From positions 124,001 through 188,000 of the forward strand of contig JAULSR010000001.1 of the NCBI GenBank assembly GCA_030512295.1: a DNA stretch of 64,000 bases, given 5' to 3'. The notes beneath the pieces are model-generated. The model saw only the letters and a list, made by a program, of their open reading frames with translations. It did no database searches and had not been told where the DNA came from. A program made the translations under genes and the position numbers. This DNA comes from Bombardia bombarda (lineage: Eukaryota > Ascomycota > Sordariomycetes > Sordariales > Lasiosphaeriaceae). Of the stretch, positions 18,264-30,294 are shown in pieces (position 1 is the stretch's first letter; every line of letters starts with the position of its first letter).

Positions 18264-20557
18264 ATTTGCTGGCTTGGTCTTGGATGGTCGGGATCGGAGC
18301 TTTGTTTGTTGTGTTGGGTTGTCGTGTTAAAGCACAGGGTAAAACGGACAGACGGTTTGACGAGAAGTAGAACGAGGCGATTAGATAGCTCTCGTATGGA
18401 GTTATATAAAGACGGGCAGATCTAGGTAGGTACATGGGCATTCGGCAGCCAGTCCAACTACCGATACAAGAGGGGGTCGAATTATCCGGCACCCATTCTT
18501 CCCCGACTTCCCGAGTTCACCCCGAATCCGTCAGAGTCAACAGAAACAACATGTTTCTCTCCCGCCTGCCCTCGCATCCCGACATCACCCATCGGCAAAA
18601 GTCACACTTGGACCGCTTGTCCAATGGCTGCACCAGTGACAGTCTTCATCCCGATCACGCAATGGGCCTTGTTGGAGCTGCATGTTATCTCCAGGCACCG
18701 GGCGGGCGGGTGGTCAGACCTGATGAAAAAAAGGGGGTTCACGACTGACAAGGGACAAGGTGCGGAGATGGTTCTCGGACCTCTCTTGGCCGGCTTGACT
18801 GCATTGTGAGCCTAGGTAGTCGTGTGTTACACTACCTAAATCACAGCATAATAAGGGGCAGATGGCGATGTATAAACCATTGGTCAGACCTGTAGCAAAT
18901 TGAATAGCATGATTGGCCAATGGCTACTTGATACTACTGAAAGACCCTACCAACCGCACCACGGACTTGGGAGCCAATCGGCGAGTTTAAAGCCTTTGGT
19001 TTGTTCTTGGCCAGGCAGGTTGGCGGGCAGAAACACTCGCAATAGCAGCATCAAACCCCGCACGCAGTGACGCACGTATTGGCTGGGCGCCCTTTGGCTT
19101 TTCCCGAGTTCGCGAACTTAACCGACTGGAAGGATTTGGAGCGACACCTTAGCCCCATATCGCAGCCAATTGATGCTCTCCGTGTTGGTTATGGTTAAGG
19201 GTTTCTTTTTGCATGGGTGCTTGATTTCTATTCTGAACCTACCTGGCTTCGCCCAACTGCATTCTGGTACAGTACGGGTGTAGGTCTAGTTCTAAGCCGT
19301 GCCAAGCCATGATGACCATTGGCCCGTTTCGTCTAGTCGCTGATTCCAGCGTTCTCGTCCAAGAAGGATTACCATTATTAGTACCTAAGTAGCTCACCTT
19401 GCCCATCCTGCCCTTCAAGGTAGATTGTATGACTGATTCAAAGACCAACCACGGCGCCAAGAAGCAGACTGTGAGCTGAGATTTGTCGCGTTTCTTGCCA
19501 AGCTTGAGAAGAGTTGTTTGGATGTGTGGAGATGCGCGTCGAGCACAAAGACACTAGATTGATAAACCACAAAGGGCATATGCCGGCCGTACTGCACCTT
19601 CAGATATAGACAAGTCCTGAGCAACTCCTCTAGTTTTCCCTTATCTATGCCTCCTCTGAAATGACAGACCTTTGTACAACCATAGTATTGAGATCTGCAT
19701 CGCTTGAAACCCAGACGGTGACATGGACAGCCAGCTTGTATCGAGCTATTGTTACTGAACGCATGCCTCAATGCAACCGAAGAAGCAACATTTAAGGAAC
19801 CTTCCCCCGCCGCCATAAACACATATTAACACTTACTTAATATCTGTGTGAAAATGGGTGCTGTGCTCTCTCGCTGCGGCTCTCTGGCCGAAGCCTTTTT
19901 TTCTACTTTTACTCCTACTACCCCTACTCCTCCTACTACCCCTCTTATTACTCGTACCCCTGCTTCTCCCACTGAGGACACGGAGTTTGAGTGGCCAACA
20001 CAAACTACAGTGTTGGTTCACTCTTCTCCTAACCCCTTCTAAAAACCATGCCTAGGATTATTCTAATCTTAGGTGTGAATTCATAAAAAAGGGGAAAACA
20101 TATGAAACATGATAAAAAATGAGCTGGGGTAAACGGAGAATAAACGCTTAGCGTTAGGGATAACTGGATTTTAGTACCTAATAAAACTTTTTTACCAAAC
20201 TAAATTGTTTCCGTATTGATTGACTTGCTGTGACATGTGCCTATGTGACTGAATGTTGCTGGCTTTCGGCCTCATAAAAGAGTCCGGGCGAGGTTGCGAC
20301 TGCTTCATATCGTGACACCAAAATTCATGTCTAATTGAATTTTAAAACTTTATGTGTTTCTTTTCGTCCAGAAAGTGACTACGGGGTCACTAACTGTTCG
20401 CAGACAGACTCGTATTCATACTAAGCGGACGCTTGCCCCTTAGTAAGCCACACTGTCAGACAAGAAGCACATGATAAACGACGACCATAAGTCTTACTCC
20501 CCAACGTTACTTCAACGTTCAAACAACGGTCATATCTCGTTTCCTACCTGCAAAGAA
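18264..20557. other. Long intergenic region, one doubtful small ORF
   Basis: No supported gene. A short frame at 19854-20042 (+) begins MGAVLSRCGSLAEAF, which has an MGxxxS N-myristoylation-like start followed by a Thr/Pro-rich tail; it overlaps a simple CTACTCCTA-type repeat at 19908-19960 and may be chance. The 20041-20400 stretch is strongly A+T-rich without repeats. The thioesterase frame is open back to 20471. Confidence 0.4.
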
Positions 20558-20965
20558 ATGCCATCACTGCCGCCCGCTCCTGTGGAGGTGCTGACCGCCG
20601 TCGTGCCCGTTGCCGATGCCAGCCCTGATGTCTTTACCAATTCCAAGTCAGTCCAAAATCAGAGCCAATATCACACTTTTCATAAACTAACAGGCAGAAA
20701 AAGCCCAACATGGACGTCAAGCGCCGAAGCACGTGCTCTCTTTGGCGGCTTCCTCATATCACACGCCGTGGCTGCCGCCCAAGCAACGAGTCCCAACCCG
20801 TCTTACACGGCTCACTCCCTGCAGCTCGTCTTCCTCCGCCCGGGCGACCCCAATCGCCGCATCACATATCGTGTAGAACGCGTTGCAGACGGGCGAACCT
20901 TTGCCACGCGTGTGGTGCGCGCCTCGCAGGGCGACTCGCAGCTATGCATCGCCACTATTGGGCTC

Positions 20966-21004
<39 letters not shown>

Positions 21005-21622
21005 ACAGAGAGCACCGGCTCTTCACCCCTAGCCCACCAGTACGGAGAAGCCATACCGGCTGGCCTCGCGGCCGTGGCCAAGCCCGACGAGATCCCCGCA
21101 GACTTCCAAAACGAAGTGCTGCTGGGCATGGGACTGACACAGGGCCAGATCGACAACGGCCTGCCCGCGGACCCCTTTGAATGGCGCCATCTACCGTTTG
21201 CCGAGTCGCAGGAGAGGGCGAGGACAATGACTGTTGCAAATGGCGGCGGGCCATCGAGTTTCCGTCTGCACAGTTTTGTGAGATCCATAGCGCCGCTGCA
21301 GTCAGCCCACCCGAGAGACCACCTCACCGCTCTTGCGTTTCTGACAGACGAGTGGCTGCTAGGCTTGCCCAGTCTCGCGAATCCATCCCTAGTTAGGAAG
21401 GGGAGCGGCAACACCAGACTGCAGACGAGCATCAACCATTCGGTCCTGTTTCACGATCCAGAGGTCAGGGTGGACGAGTGGATGGCGGTGGAGAGGGCAA
21501 CATTGTGGGCGCACGACGGCAGCGTCCTGCTCCAATCAAGAATTTGGGATCGGAAGACAGGGAGGATGGTGCTGTCATGCTGGCAAGAGGGTCTGGTTCA
21601 CCTAAAGGGGACCAAGCTGTAA
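20558..21622 (+). CDS. Acyl-CoA thioesterase II (TesB-like, double hotdog)
   Basis: Two exons, 20558-20646 and 20698-21622, give 337 aa. The family hydrolyses acyl-CoA to free fatty acid and CoA, often in peroxisomes. The start at 20558 (MPSLPPAPVEVL) is favoured over the upstream ATG at 20471. Family landmarks: FTNSK then EARALFGGFLISHAVAAAQ, HSLQLVFLRPGDP, ITYRVERVADGRTFATR, and in the second hotdog LTALAFLTDEWLLG, HSVLFHD and WMAVERATLWAHDGSVLLQSR with the terminal QEGLVHLK. The 51-nt intron has GTCAGT, CTAAC and a CAG acceptor, and its length is a multiple of three without a stop, so unspliced mRNA would stay in frame. A 12-glutamine tract lies in the linker between the two hotdog halves. 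The last residues KGTKL are not a clear PTS1. Confidence 0.88.
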
Positions 21623-21854
21623 ACATAACATAACAAAGGAGAGAAAGGGACCCATCACAGATATCTAAATTGCCAGCTCGGATATCGAGTTCCAAGTTGG
21701 TTGCTCTCTGGAGACTGCTTTTATTAACCTGTTCCCCCGTCACCACAACGCCATGGCAAAAATTTCAGTCATAAATACGACAGCGCGAAACAAAAATAAA
21801 AGGCTCTCTAGATGCCTGGGGGTATCCCATATATACGCAAGAAGAGACTAGCTT

Positions 21855-23844
21855 CTAGTTCCGGTTCTGACGCCTCTGCCCTTGTGGGATATACTCACCA
21901 CTGCCGCTTCCATCCTGGCGCGGCTGGCTTCCATACGCTCTCCGCTGTGCTGGCTTCTTGTCACGAGTCATGCCGGCGGCAAGGGTAATGTCTACCCTCG
22001 GAGGTGTGGCAAATCCGAAACTCTGTGATTAGGAAATTAGCTGATAGTTCATATCCACGTATAAAATTCCTCTTCTTACCTTTGCGACCTTGAGCAGGTC
22101 AAGCTTGTGCACGTCAAAGACACTCCGCAGACTGTGCGAAGCATATGCGTGGAGGTACGAGCGATACCCGTCCTTGGCGCTCTGATTAAGGTAGTAGTTT
22201 TGTCCAATGAGCTTCTCGAGCTGGGATTGTACGTTGAGGATCTTGTTCTTGGGGAAGTCGTATTCCACCACGGGCACCTTGGCGGCCTTGAGGTGGGCCA
22301 GGAAGCCGAGCTCGGCGGGCTGCAGGAAGAGTAGGGATCGGCCCTTTGTGTTGTTACCTCTTGCAGTGCGGCCAACGCGATGGATGTAATCACGCGGGTC
22401 ATCTGGGGGGTCGAACTGGACAATCCAGTCAACCGACGGGATGTCCAAACCACGGGCCGCAACATCTGTGCAGACAAGGGTTCCCTGCTTGGCGTTGCAA
22501 AACTCGAAGAAGGTGTTTGTCCGCTTTTGCTGCTTCTGCTTTCCGTGGAGATCGAGTACCTGTAGGTCAATGTACTGCAGAAGTTCGCTGTAGTACTTGA
22601 CCGAGTTGCACGACGAGAAGAAGACGATGATCTTCTTCTTGGACATCTTCTTGAGGAAGGAGAAGAGCAGGAGAAAGCGCTTGTCGGCGTCGACAATGAC
22701 GTAGCCCTGGTCGAGACCCTCCACTGTGCTGAATTGCTTCTCCTCATCGACGTTGATGTAGAGGGGCCCCGGTCGCAGCGAGATTCTGGCGAGGTCCTCG
22801 ACTTTTGTGGTCTGTGTGGCGGAAAAGAGCATCGTCTGTCTGTTCTCCTTGGGCAGGATCTTAATGATCTGGCGCATCTCATCCTCAAAACCAATCTCCA
22901 ATATCCGATCAGCCTCGTCGATAATCAGGGAGCGCAGGTTCTTGAAAACAAAGGGTGTGTTTTGCAAATCTATTGGAGGCTAGGTTAGCTAGGCATCACG
23001 CGGAAGATGTCCAAACCAGAAACATACGATCAAGTAATCTGCCTGGTGTCGCAATTAGAAGATTGACACCCTTGCCGAGCTTATCCGCTTCGGCGCGACG
23101 GTTTGCACCTCCAATAACAACTCCATCTAGATCGTTTTTGTCAGTACTGAGGCAATCAAGAGGCAGGCTAGGAGCTGTTCTGGCTTGTCAAGTCTTACAT
23201 GTCTGCGAGTGGTTCTTCATCAGCTCGCGCGCAACACCGAAGATCTGCAGCGCCAACTCGCGGGTGGGGGTGACGACGATAACGCCAGTGCCATTCCTAG
23301 GCTTGAAGCGCAGAGAGCTGAGCATTTCAATGGCGGGAATGAGGAAGGCCAGGGTCTTGCCAGAACCTGTCTTGGCAGCGCCGAGAACGTCCTTGCCAGC
23401 CAGAAGAGGGGGGATGCCTCTCCTCTGGATCTCAGTCATCTTTGTGAAACCCATCTCCTCGATAGCCTTCATAGTCTTCTCGGAGAGGTTGAGCTCGGTG
23501 AAGGCCTGGGCATCGGTGTGGATGGATGGCGGGAGGAGGGAGTCGATGTGGCCGGGGGTATCGTCGGCGTCATCCTGTTCATCCTGCTGAGCATCCTGTG
23601 CGCCGCCCATTTCCACGTCGGGCGACTGCTCCTCCGGGGTATCGTCGACCTCCTTATCCTCAGCCTCGGCCTCGACTTCGTCGGGGACGGCGACAGACTC
23701 GTTGGCGATGTCGCTTTCGGCGTCGCTCTCGTCTTGGGGCGTGGGGGCTCTCTTGACTCTCTTGGGCTTCGACACGCCTGCAGAGCTCGTCTTGGCGACC
23801 TTCGGCTCCTTGAGCTTGCGCTTCTTGATGGGATCGGGAGCCAT
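21855..23844 (-). CDS. has1: ATP-dependent RNA helicase Has1 (DEAD-box)
   Basis: Four exons on the minus strand: 23199-23844, 23028-23126, 22080-22969 and 21855-22022, giving 600 aa. Has1 is a nucleolar helicase needed for 40S and 60S ribosome subunit assembly. An acidic/basic tail (1-110) precedes the Q motif ending MTEIQ (136-140). Then come Walker A AAKTGSGKT (156-164), PTRELALQ, IATPGR, DEAD (266-269), SAT (298-300), and the helicase C-terminal motifs TDVAARGLDIP and HRVGRTARG. The end of exon 3 (LDLLKVAK) and exon 4 (SFGFATPPRVDI) fit the Has1 signature KVAKSFGF. The C-tail is basic and Gly/Gln-rich. All splice phases agree. It converges with the thioesterase gene. Confidence 0.95.
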
Positions 23845-25895
23845 TTTGTGGGTTGGTGAATTGGACGTGGACGGTGTCGAGGTCGAGTCGATGGCTGCGC
23901 GCCGGATTCTGTCTGTAATCTGTATTCCCGTCTGCCTTTGGGTTTTTTTCTTATCGCAGTCCGATAAACTCCAACGCCGAGTAGGACCTGCAACTTTTTG
24001 GAGGGGCGGTGAAAAGTTTTTGCCAGTTTCTAGCGGGGTCTGGCTGTTCCTGATTGGAGCTACACTAGCAGCCAAGAACCGGGGCCCGTGCGACGGACCC
24101 CGTCCGATCTTCCTTGCACACTCCACACCCTTGCACAGTTCCCATTTCCTTCTGACAGCTCCTGACGCGACCGCGTTATCAGGCAGCACTGAGAGCTTCG
24201 ATCATCGGGCAAAACTCACTTGTCTGGTTCCTTCCTTCACAGCCTTCCTGCGGCGGTAATTGCAGCACCTACTTACCTATTCACTGCTCTGTTCTTCCAC
24301 TTTGCCATGGAGTACATTATGCTTCATGGTCTGGCGCATTCTGAGCAACCCATCAATTGAACTTTGACGCTTATCTTCCTCTTTTTCTTGCATCTCTGGT
24401 AGAAATGCTAATGCAATTGTGGTGGGGGTAATCTGGCCGCAATCAACACTTGTCTTATTGGCAGGTGCAGTTTGCGGCAAACCTGGAGGTATCTTTTTAA
24501 CAGTTCGTCGCGAGGCTCTCTCTTTCTTACCTTCCCATATATTAATACTATCTCGAAGAATAGCTGCTTTCGTCCTGCTTCTCAAGCTTTGCCTGGCCGG
24601 TCCCATTCATGAGGTTTTGCCGAGAGGGATTCGGTCAATGGCCACTCACAGGATCCCAGGATATCGAGGTAACACTCCTGTTTAACGTTTCATTAAAACC
24701 AATGTCACGGAGACCTCAGCCTTTACTTTATATTCCTGGGAAGTCGGCTCTCTTATTTTTGGATCTGGACTTCGGCTCCAAAATCACCATGTCTCCCCTC
24801 ACCATCACCGGGCAGTTCCCCAACGGCAGAGGATAAATGACGGATAAACAGTCTACCCTCCACACTTGGTCAAGCCCTTGCACGCACTTCTTTCACCTCT
24901 ATCCTGTTAATTTAACTACGCACTCCCACTTCCCTTCAGTCTCCTTGCTACTCAATGCTCCAATCTGGACGATGTTAAAAATAGTCCGCAGATCCCCAAA
25001 GTTACGGCTCCATTCAAGGTCAAGCCACAGCCCCAACCCAATCCCCTTGGTCGTCCCCGTCTTCGCTATTTTTAAACTGGTAGTCCCAGGAACACAGCAG
25101 CCGGCTGCCTCACTGATGGATACGGTACTCTCAAAGAGGGCAGTTTGCACATGGCTTGTTAACGAAGCGGGAATATTAGGGGCTATGGAGGCTTACTAAT
25201 GTTGATGCTCATGTCCACTATCAGATCGCATTTCTCACCTTTCGATAGGTCTTGATCATACAAGTCTTTCTGATGCTTTGAAAGGATCCTGATGGGCACT
25301 ATCATTGTCTTCAAGGCAACATATAGCAACAGCCGAATGCAACGCCAAAACCAAGGCGAACGCCTGATGTGTACCATCACCGACAGATGCCAGCTCAAGA
25401 CGACCCAACACTCCTCCTTGGTTGGTATGTTTCTGCGTCCAAGTGGCGTCCGGGGGGTAAAAGAGACGGCCCAAGCCGACTCAGGTTGTATCGCGGGCGT
25501 CACGAGCTTTGGCTGATTGGTGGCGGTTGGACGACAACACGGCAAGCAAAGTTGCATGCCAGTTTGTGGGGTAAGGATGCTGAAGATGAACATCAATTAT
25601 TGCTTGTTACGATTTCCGAGGTCCTACTCTCCATGCCAATTTCGGACCATTTACATCTCGCGCCACCATTTGATACTGCCCTGGCGCCTGGCCCAGGGTC
25701 CAATATATGACCACTACCTTAACCAAAGTACTGGATGACGGCCGAGAGGTCTGGGAATTGGGAGGGATGCGAGAAGGCAATATAAAAGACCAACCTTCCT
25801 TCTATCTGGGACTCTTGATCGACAATGCGATTCTTGGTTACCCGGGACAGAGGATATTACATACCTGCCTACCTGCCATCATATAAACTGCAACG
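23845..25895. other. Intergenic, has1 promoter side
   Basis: No recognisable gene. The first 400 bases are the has1 upstream region. Several frames of 60-140 codons between 24277 and 25738 have no family resemblance and no consistent splice pattern. Confidence 0.4.
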
Positions 25896-26623
25896 ATGAA
25901 GATCTTTATTATCTTTACCCTCCTGGTGGGCATTGCCTTTGCACTTGAGTCCACCGGGCTTGAGGGTCGAGCTGCTCCAAGACGCCCGCATAAGCCGACT
26001 TATCGGCCCAAGAAGTCTGGAGATGTCGGCACTTTTCGCGCACCCAACAAGCCCGCAAAGGCCCCAGCCGACTTCAAGACGGGACTCGCCCGGGCCACGG
26101 TGCAAAAGTCCAAGGCCACATTGAAGAGGGTCCCGGCCGACCTCATCGACCCTGCGACACGCCGCCGTCGAGACAGCCTTCAAGTCCTTCGACAGCTGCG
26201 TAGACAGGTTAAGGCAGCAGACTTTTATGAGTGTGCGAACGCGGTATGTTGGCTATCTTATCTTCTTTCAGTGTCATGTCATCATATGTAAACCTCCATT
26301 TTCTAACATTACACCAGAACCCGAGGCCTTCCTCGGCCGACTGCGGTGTTATCATTGACCAAGTCCTGGACTCTGGCGACGATCTCCTCGTTGCGGCGAA
26401 TTCGTGTCTGGTCTTCTCGTACAGGACGTGTCAGGGTTTCTTCTGCTCGCTGTGCAGCACCTTGGCGACCAGCACCGACTTCATTGGTAACCAGCTCGAT
26501 ACAGTCGACATACTCTGCGGATCAAACAACCAGATTGGCACTATTGTGGGTGAGGATGCCCCGCAGTGGGATGTTGGCTTCACGTACGCGGGTGCCAGCC
26601 TGCCGACTTATGATGTATGCTAA
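25896..26623 (+). CDS. Small secreted cysteine-rich protein
   Basis: Two exons (25896-26243, 26318-26623) joined by a GTATGT...CCAG intron give 217 aa. Residues 1-16 (MKIFIIFTLLVGIAFA) form a clear signal peptide. Residues 24-80 are Lys/Pro-rich. RRRR at 89-92 and RR at 102-103 resemble Kex2 processing sites. All eight cysteines (113, 125, 146, 154, 159, 162, 183 and 217) lie in the C-terminal half, with FFCSLCSTL in the centre and VC as the last residues, suggesting four disulfides in a processed mature domain. No domain is recognised. Size, signal and cysteines fit a secreted effector-like or antimicrobial-like protein, which is an inference. It stands alone between long gene-poor stretches. 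Confidence 0.78.
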
Positions 26624-29600
26624 ATGCCCCCTTACTTTGGTAATGGCCATTTTGAGATATAAAGGAATACGTCGCGTCTCCAGACTTATGATGCGAGTGA
26701 AAGGGGACACAAGGATATGGCAAAAAGTGGCGGCATTGGCTGGAACATGGGCGGCTTACCTGTGGAAAGTACACAGCCACAGCATTCTTCAGAATACTCA
26801 TCTACATATCCACGAGAGCAGCGCTGCGATGCAACGTGACGATGTTTTTCCCACCCGCTTCTTGGCCCTCTTGGCCTCTTGGCTGGAACACTTGTGGCCA
26901 TCGAGCATGCCGGCAACTGTTCAATGTCATCCAATGCCAGTATCTCTGAAAGGCTGGTTTTGCCCTGCGCCAATCATGGGGAGCATCCGCATGGTGCCAA
27001 GCCGCTTCTCCTAGCATGAGCAGCACCTTCCTACTGCAACGAACGAAGGTACACTATCCCGACTGAGTGTCATACTGCAAAATGGACTGGCCGTGACACT
27101 AGACGCCTGAAACGGTAGTTTATTAATACCTGCGCAGGAAGGCCAAGAGATGTGAAGGCGCCTAGGGGTCATGTCTTTTATATTGTGTCTGCACTTTGTC
27201 CAGACTCTCGAGTATGGTAGACTGCAAGGTGGGTGTCCCCGAATGATAAAAACCCCGTAGATCCCGAAGAGGGCCAGCAGTCCTTCTACCTCATGCTACA
27301 CCAGCATCGATGACCATCTCGCCAAACCAGCTTGAGAAACAGTGTGAGATACCGGCCATTTGAGGCAGTATCACATTGAACTTTACTCAATGCCGGATCG
27401 AGCAAGTCAAGTCCTGTTTCCTCCCAATTCCGACATGCTGCAATGCTGGTGGTTTCCTCACGGATATCTTGACCGGGCTACTTGTTCCTCATCTGCCCTT
27501 CACCTCGGTGAGACTCGTTGGTTCTTCGGTCAGGGAGCAGCTTATCGTCTTATCAGCTTATCGTCTCTCACCTTGGACAAATCGGGCTCGCCTTGGCATC
27601 GGAAAGAGCCAATCGTGGGACAATCTTGTCCCTCGTGCAGAATGACGTGTGTGTTTTACCATGTCCGACAGCTGTGTCGGCGCTTTGCGTCCCCCCTCCT
27701 CTTCGTGTTCTGGAATAAACTGATACATCACATCTGCCGACTGCCGGCTGCCTCAAGCCTGGTTCATTTCTCAAGAGCTCATCTCTGTCTTCAATACGAA
27801 TAGACAGCTCGCCTAATTCCTGTGTCGAGACATTACTCTTCAAGATCATTGCAGTAGGTCCACGATTGACCCCATCTTTTCCCCACCGGCCTCAAAAAGA
27901 GTTATTTTTTGTTCGGTACCCCGCGATCGTGCTTTTATTAGTAGCTAGCTGAGCTGACTTGGGCTACCCTGGGTCTAGAACTGCTTGGTAGTTGTCGAAG
28001 AAAATAGGATACGGCGAGGGAACCTTTTTTCTTCTTCTTTTGCGAACCAAGATGATAGGCGTTGCAGCTGGCCCGCCGACCCAACGGGTGCGGGCGAATA
28101 CCTGGAATTTCAGCAAGGTACGAAACAGGCAAAAAGGCTGCTGTTAATATTCGCCTCTTTCCCCCTCTCATTCTTTCCATCTCTTCTGGCTTGCACCTTC
28201 CTTCTCTCGTCCATCTCAAAATGTTCTGGGCATTTTCTTTGTATCAGGTGATGCTTCTCTCGTTGTTGGATTAGTGCTGGCGGGTGAGATGGCGTGCCTC
28301 TCGTGACCAGTCCCTTCAAGGTTTCCCCGGCCCGCAAGGCGGTGAACAAGTTTGGAGATGCAGAAGGCCAATTGCCAAGCGTCCGGTTGGGGTTAGTGAC
28401 GGGACAACAACTCGACGACGAGTGGGCGACCAGATCTGATTCCGACTGGTATGGGATGCGAATCATTTTTAACAGGAATTAATGGTTGCTGTTGACGGTC
28501 GGTGCTCGGCTCTGGTCCCGGCAAGAGCCGAAAGTGTCCGGGTCTCGAACCACTCCTTCTGGGTGACGGCAGCTGAGCGGAAGTCCATCTCGGCCTCCCA
28601 CCATCTTGGCCCGTCTCGTGTCTAGTTGCTGGCTTCCTGGGTCGCGTGACCTTCGGTCCCCTGAACAAGTGTTCTTCAGCGCACCGCGCCACCTAGGAGC
28701 ACCTAAGAGCACCTCTGCGGGTACCCCTCAGTTGGCATTACTCAATCGAGAACGCACGGTATTGTGTCACGGGTCATGGCAAAACACATCCATGGTGGAA
28801 AACAGACAGAGGCAAAGCACTGAAAGACAGGATGGCGGTGGGGGAGTCAAATCATGTCGGCTCTTGGCCAGAGTTGGCACTTGTCTCGCATTTTCTGGCC
28901 GTTGCATCTACCTGGCTGCAATCGACGTGGTAATGGCGCAACCCCATTTGCGCATGGCGCGTCGTGCCTGCTGCCAAAGTAGAATGCCGACGACGCAGTG
29001 CAGCGGCCTGCAGTCTGCAAGTCTGCAAATCTCCAGCGTGCTTCGTGGAACAGTACCTCGGTTTTATATCCTCCGGGGGAAGGCACTTCAGGTATGGAGG
29101 GCGCGATAGGGCGCGATAGAGGGCGATAGAGGGCGATAGGACAAATAGCGATAGGTGCGCCATCTCGCTCGGGCGGGCGGGCGGCTCACGCTTTCGCTTT
29201 CGACGAGCTTGGCCCGTCCGGGAAAGTCGGCACCCTTGTTGCTCGTCTGTCGAGATGAGTGTGTCGTGCAGAGATGTTATCTACGGCCACAACCGCCGCA
29301 AAACAAAAATACTTTATACAAGAAACTGCCTCAGATGCGGTCGGTTGGCCCCTCTGGGAAGGAGGAGGGGGACCCGCAGCATGGCGGCCCAGCAGTGCCA
29401 GCGCTGGCAGCGTCAGCGCCCAGGCTTTTGCTCTCACTATCCGGACGTCAGGTCCAGTTGTCGGGCGATGGAGGTCCCAAGCTTGCCAGGGACCATCCAG
29501 CGGGGTGGGTCGGCCTTGGCCTGCTCTGTTGGTTCCTTCCTTCTGCTGGGCTGCCCGCTATGAAGGCGGGATCACCCCCCCGTCGCCCATTCGCTCCTCC

Positions 29601-30294
29601 CTTGCCTGCCCGAGATTCTGCCCTTTCTGCCCTTTCTGCCCTGAGACTCCCGATGGTGACGGAAGGTCCTGCACCCATCCCCAGCTGTCCATTGGGCACC
29701 TCATTGGATCGTGCCACTTTTTTTCTGCCACTGCACTGTTTCCATTCCCGAAACCTCCCTAGCAAATTCAGAACCGAACCCGCAGTTTGCAGTTCGCAGT
29801 CTGCCGTCTGCAAGTTCGCAGTCCTAGTTTTACCTTAATTCACACTTTCTCGTTCGCCTTCTTTGCCATTCGCGTCCCTGTCTCTGCCACCACGCAACCG
29901 TCTCCCACTCACTACATACCACATCCCACCCACATACTACTACTACTACTACTACCACCACCACCACCACCACCACCACCACGCCACTGCAACACCCTGC
30001 TCGCCTCTCTCTCGACGAATGTGCCCAGAGCTGTCCATCTCGCCTCTTCGCACCACCCTTTTCGTCCCGTCAAGAGAGGGCGCCCAGGTGACGCAGCGGC
30101 GAGACTGAATACCCCAACACCACCCTCCCCCAGAATCAGCACCACCTTCTGGCCTCACGCGATCTCCATTTCTGCTATTCCTACAACCAATTGGTCGCCC
30201 GTCCGCTTCCAATTCGGCTGCTACATGTCTCCGCAACACACTCTGCTCTCTCTCAACCTCAAGACAACACTTGGACAGTCGCCAGTCGCTTAAG
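26624..30294. other. Long intergenic region before the PFK-2 gene
   Basis: No protein family recognised on either strand. Visible structures are a 10-bp-type repeat of GGGCGATAGA at about 29100-29155 and adjoining trinucleotide tracts (TAC)n and (CAC)n at 29934-29981. The 29600-30290 part is pyrimidine-rich and is probably the promoter and long leader of the next gene. Confidence 0.45.

Noticed and set aside
19854..20042. 62-codon frame starting MGAVLSRC (myristoylation-like)
   Set aside because: Short, overlaps a simple repeat, no homologue recalled; kept only as a remark.
28545..28565. Possible tRNA B box (reverse complement of GGTCTCGAACC)
   Set aside because: No acceptor stem, A box or anticodon arm can be folded at the correct spacing on the minus strand.
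27938..29838. Many overlapping ORFs of 60-230 codons upstream of the PFK-2 gene
   Set aside because: No family resemblance, no splice-consistent models, compositional bias of promoter-like DNA.
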